A stretch of DNA of 64,000 nt from Bacillus pseudomycoides DSM 12442 (GTDB lineage Bacteria; Bacillota; Bacilli; Bacillales; Bacillaceae_G), in assembly GCF_000161455.1 (NCBI RefSeq), contig NZ_CM000745.1, forward strand, positions 1,620,617 to 1,684,616. Direction: 5' to 3'. The position numbers and the translations under genes were made by a program. The notes below the pieces were generated by a model, which had not been told where the DNA came from, did no database searches, and saw only the letters and a program-made list of their open reading frames with translations. Positions 62,252-64,000 of this stretch are shown in pieces. Position 1 is the first letter of the stretch, and each line of letters begins with the position of its first letter.

Positions 62252-62293
62252 CCTGTTTATAAACGGATCTTTAGACCTGTTTATAAACAGGTC
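62252..62293. promoter_or_regulatory. Double operator-like repeat
   Basis: CCTGTTTATAAAC occurs at 62252-62264 and again, 24 bp later, at 62276-62288. The second lies in the perfect 20-bp palindrome GACCTGTTTATAAACAGGTC (62274-62293). Placed between the regulator gene and the membrane genes, it is a candidate regulator-binding site. Confidence 0.5.
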
Positions 62294-62369
62294 CGTGGAT
62301 TCGTTTCAAATTGTTTCTCCTATTATAGTATGAACTTACTCATCACTATCCACTAAGGAGTTGGAGACT

Positions 62370-63467
62370 ATGGTTTTTAAATTAAATTATATACGACAGT
62401 CGACTGAGAATAACTCAGAATACACATTGAAAGATAGGAAGAGGAATCAAAATAAACTGCTGTCAGATTGGCATAGATGGGTTGCTTATATAGCTGCAAT
62501 CTGGTCTTTCTTGTATGGGATTTTGGGGCTTTATTGGGCTTTAGGAGGCGCAGGATTTCCTTTTGGTGAAAATGATTCAAGAGGGGTTATGATGGGATCA
62601 TTTTTAGCAAACATACAATCAGATGTGGGAGGAGTGACAATCGTTTGCATTGGAGGGATTGGAGCAATCGCTGCATTGGCTACAATCCGAATGTGGGGGG
62701 GGAATGATTCCACGTGCAGTCCTGCTCATTTTCGCATGGATAATGTGTATGACTCTAGTGTTGGTGATTCCTGATGTCCGGGTATTACAGAATTTCGCTT
62801 ATTCATTCATGCTACACTTTCAACTCATTGATTGGTCTGTAATAAATCAACTTCTATGTATGGTAGGAGGATTTTTGTGGGGAGCCACAGCCTTGGCTTA
62901 TCAGCGGCGGAGCCGGGAAGCATGTGAGAATTGCGGGCGCCAAAAGGAGACTCAGGATAACTCAATTGCCGGAAACAGTTTGGGGAAATATGCAACCTAC
63001 ATTGCTATCGTTATGGCACTTCCTTATGGCATTGTCCGCTTAGCGTGGGCTGCAGAGATTCCATTGGGAGTGAGTGATGCAGCAGCAACATTAATTAGCA
63101 ATCAATCATTTACGGAACGTTTGATAGAGGTCGTACTTGGGGGATTACCAATATGCGGTGCTATTCTTACATTGGGACTTATCCAAAAATGGGGAGAAAA
63201 TTTTCCTCGTTGGTGCCTTTATTTGGCTGGAAGACGTGTTCCTATTTGGTTCGCGGTGATACCAGCGACATGTGCATCTGTTCTTATCACTCTTGCGGGA
63301 TTAAAAATAAGTCCGATTATCATTTTGAAAATATTGGATGGTTCCATCAATGCTGGAAATTGGGGCCTTCACTATTTTGGCTTCCATGGGGAATAGCATT
63401 AGGAGTGGCAACTCTTGCTTATTATCAAAGAAGGAAAGGCCAGTGTGGATTTTGCGGAAAGTTTTAG
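62370..63467 (+). pseudogene. Polytopic membrane protein, broken by two poly-G indels
   Basis: Three consecutive frames make one membrane protein of about 365 residues. Frame 1 (62370-62707) has LSDWHRWVAYIAAIWSFLYGILGLYWALGGAGFPFG. At a run of eight G's (62695-62702; seven restores RMWGGMIPRAVLL) it passes to frame 2 (to about 63360), and at a four-G run (63363-63366 region; five restores NWGPSLFWLPWG) to frame 3, ending at 63467. Cys pairs CENCG and CGFCG lie after hydrophobic helices. Starts at ATG 62370 after AAGGAG. Function unknown; it has a paralogue immediately downstream. Confidence 0.7.
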
Positions 63468-63503
63468 CATTTGAACTTTCTAATAGAAGGGATGGTTTTC
63501 GAG

Positions 63504-64000
63504 ATGTTAAAGATAAAGAAAACAAGTGAAACCGGAATTCATATTGTTGAGCGGTTATCGCTATGGCCAAAATGGATTGGGTATGTTGCAGGTGCGTGGT
63601 CGTTTATGTATTTCATATTAGGTTTGTATTGGGCGTTGGGAGGAAAAGGTTTTCCACTTGGGATAGGGGATCCACATTCTGAATACTCAATGCTAGCTGG
63701 TTTGAGGCCTGAGATCGGTGCACCTATGATGGTTGGATTTGGATTAATGGGAGTCATTGTAGCTGTCCTGATGATTCTTGGCTGGGGCAAGGGACTTTTC
63801 CGAATGATGTTGCTCACGTTTGTGTATATGTTAGTAGCAATTCTATTATTTGCAGTTATCGATTACCGTATTTTGGCGACTGCGGCGTATGGAATTGTCT
63901 TTCTGGTTGGAGCGCCATTTGATTTTCCATCTGAAGCTAATTTTTTTGAACACATGATGTATGGGACGGTTGTAAATCAATATATTAGTATGCTCGGATC
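63504..64000 (+). CDS. Paralogous membrane protein (runs off the window)
   Basis: At least 165 residues: MLKIKKTSETGIHIVERLSLWPKWIGYVAGAWSFMYFILGLYWALGGKGFPLG, then further hydrophobic helices (MMVGFGLMGVIVAVLMILGW, MLLTFVYMLVAILLFAV). The YWALGGxGFPxG block and helix layout are shared with the preceding gene, so they are paralogues. ATG 63504 has AGAAGGGATGG about 13 bases upstream; ATG 63492 is an alternative but lies inside that site. The 3' end is outside the window. Confidence 0.6.
   Translation, partial: MLKIKKTSETGIHIVERLSLWPKWIGYVAGAWSFMYFILGLYWALGGKGFPLGIGDPHSEYSMLAGLRPEIGAPMMVGFGLMGVIVAVLMILGWGKGLFRMMLLTFVYMLVAILLFAVIDYRILATAAYGIVFLVGAPFDFPSEANFFEHMMYGTVVNQYISMLG

Noticed and set aside
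1..64000. CRISPR arrays, tRNA and rRNA genes
   Set aside because: No regularly spaced direct repeats and no cloverleaf or rRNA sequence was recognised on reading both strands.

Overview
The window reads as chromosomal DNA of the Bacillus cereus group (B. cereus / thuringiensis / anthracis). The evidence is the low G+C content, AAGGAGG-type ribosome sites, gene families typical of that group (a second ilv operon, KimA, DUF554, DUF1877, DUF1657), bcr1-like repeats with TTTAT ends, and IS6/IS240- and IS66-type insertion sequences. No tRNA, rRNA or CRISPR array was seen.

1-3060: a ureohydrolase gene behind a sigma-54 (SigL) promoter, then msrA and a short-chain dehydrogenase on the minus strand. 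3024-10774: a branched-chain amino acid operon, ilvE-ilvB-ilvN-ilvC-ilvD-ilvA, behind a consensus promoter and two tandem T-box riboswitches. Both T-boxes carry an AUC (isoleucine) specifier codon. 10775-20044: a frameshifted capA-like gene, a bcr1-like repeat, a DUF554 membrane protein, an ABC exporter operon of the bacteriocin-immunity type, a divergent two-component system followed by a ClpN-like/GNAT fusion, and an MFS exporter.

20045-38276 is accessory DNA. It starts with a decayed Tn554-like element (HTH gene, tnpA, tnpB, tnpC). Next is a 925-bp cassette bounded by 38-bp Tn3-family-like inverted repeats; it carries a RidA-like gene and no transposase. Two related MITE-like copies follow in opposite orientation, on either side of a DUF1657 (spore-type) gene. 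A CDP-glucose-derived deoxysugar and glycosyltransferase cluster follows, with a possible SigK promoter. Then come IS6 remnants and a 3.75-kb IS66-bounded composite insertion that splits a DUF3189 gene and has a perfect 8-bp target duplication. Truncated gene fragments close the region.

38460-53697 is ordinary backbone: hydrolase, pentapeptide protein, acetyltransferases, a methylthioadenosine/adenosylhomocysteine deaminase-like amidohydrolase, an oligopeptide-binding lipoprotein, a VanRS-like system with an M23 peptidase, mntH with an MntR operator, a candidate structured RNA, trhO, DUF1877 and a ketopantoate reductase-like gene. 53698-64000 holds repeats and a gene remnant, a PAS sensor kinase of sporulation-kinase type, a c-di-AMP (ydaO) riboswitch driving kimA, and a LiaRS/NarL-type system next to two paralogous membrane genes. 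The first of these is broken by two poly-G indels; the second runs off the end.

Several genes are broken at homopolymer runs (capA, the 62.4-kb membrane gene, the LysR remnant). Either these are real slippage mutations or the assembly has homopolymer errors.
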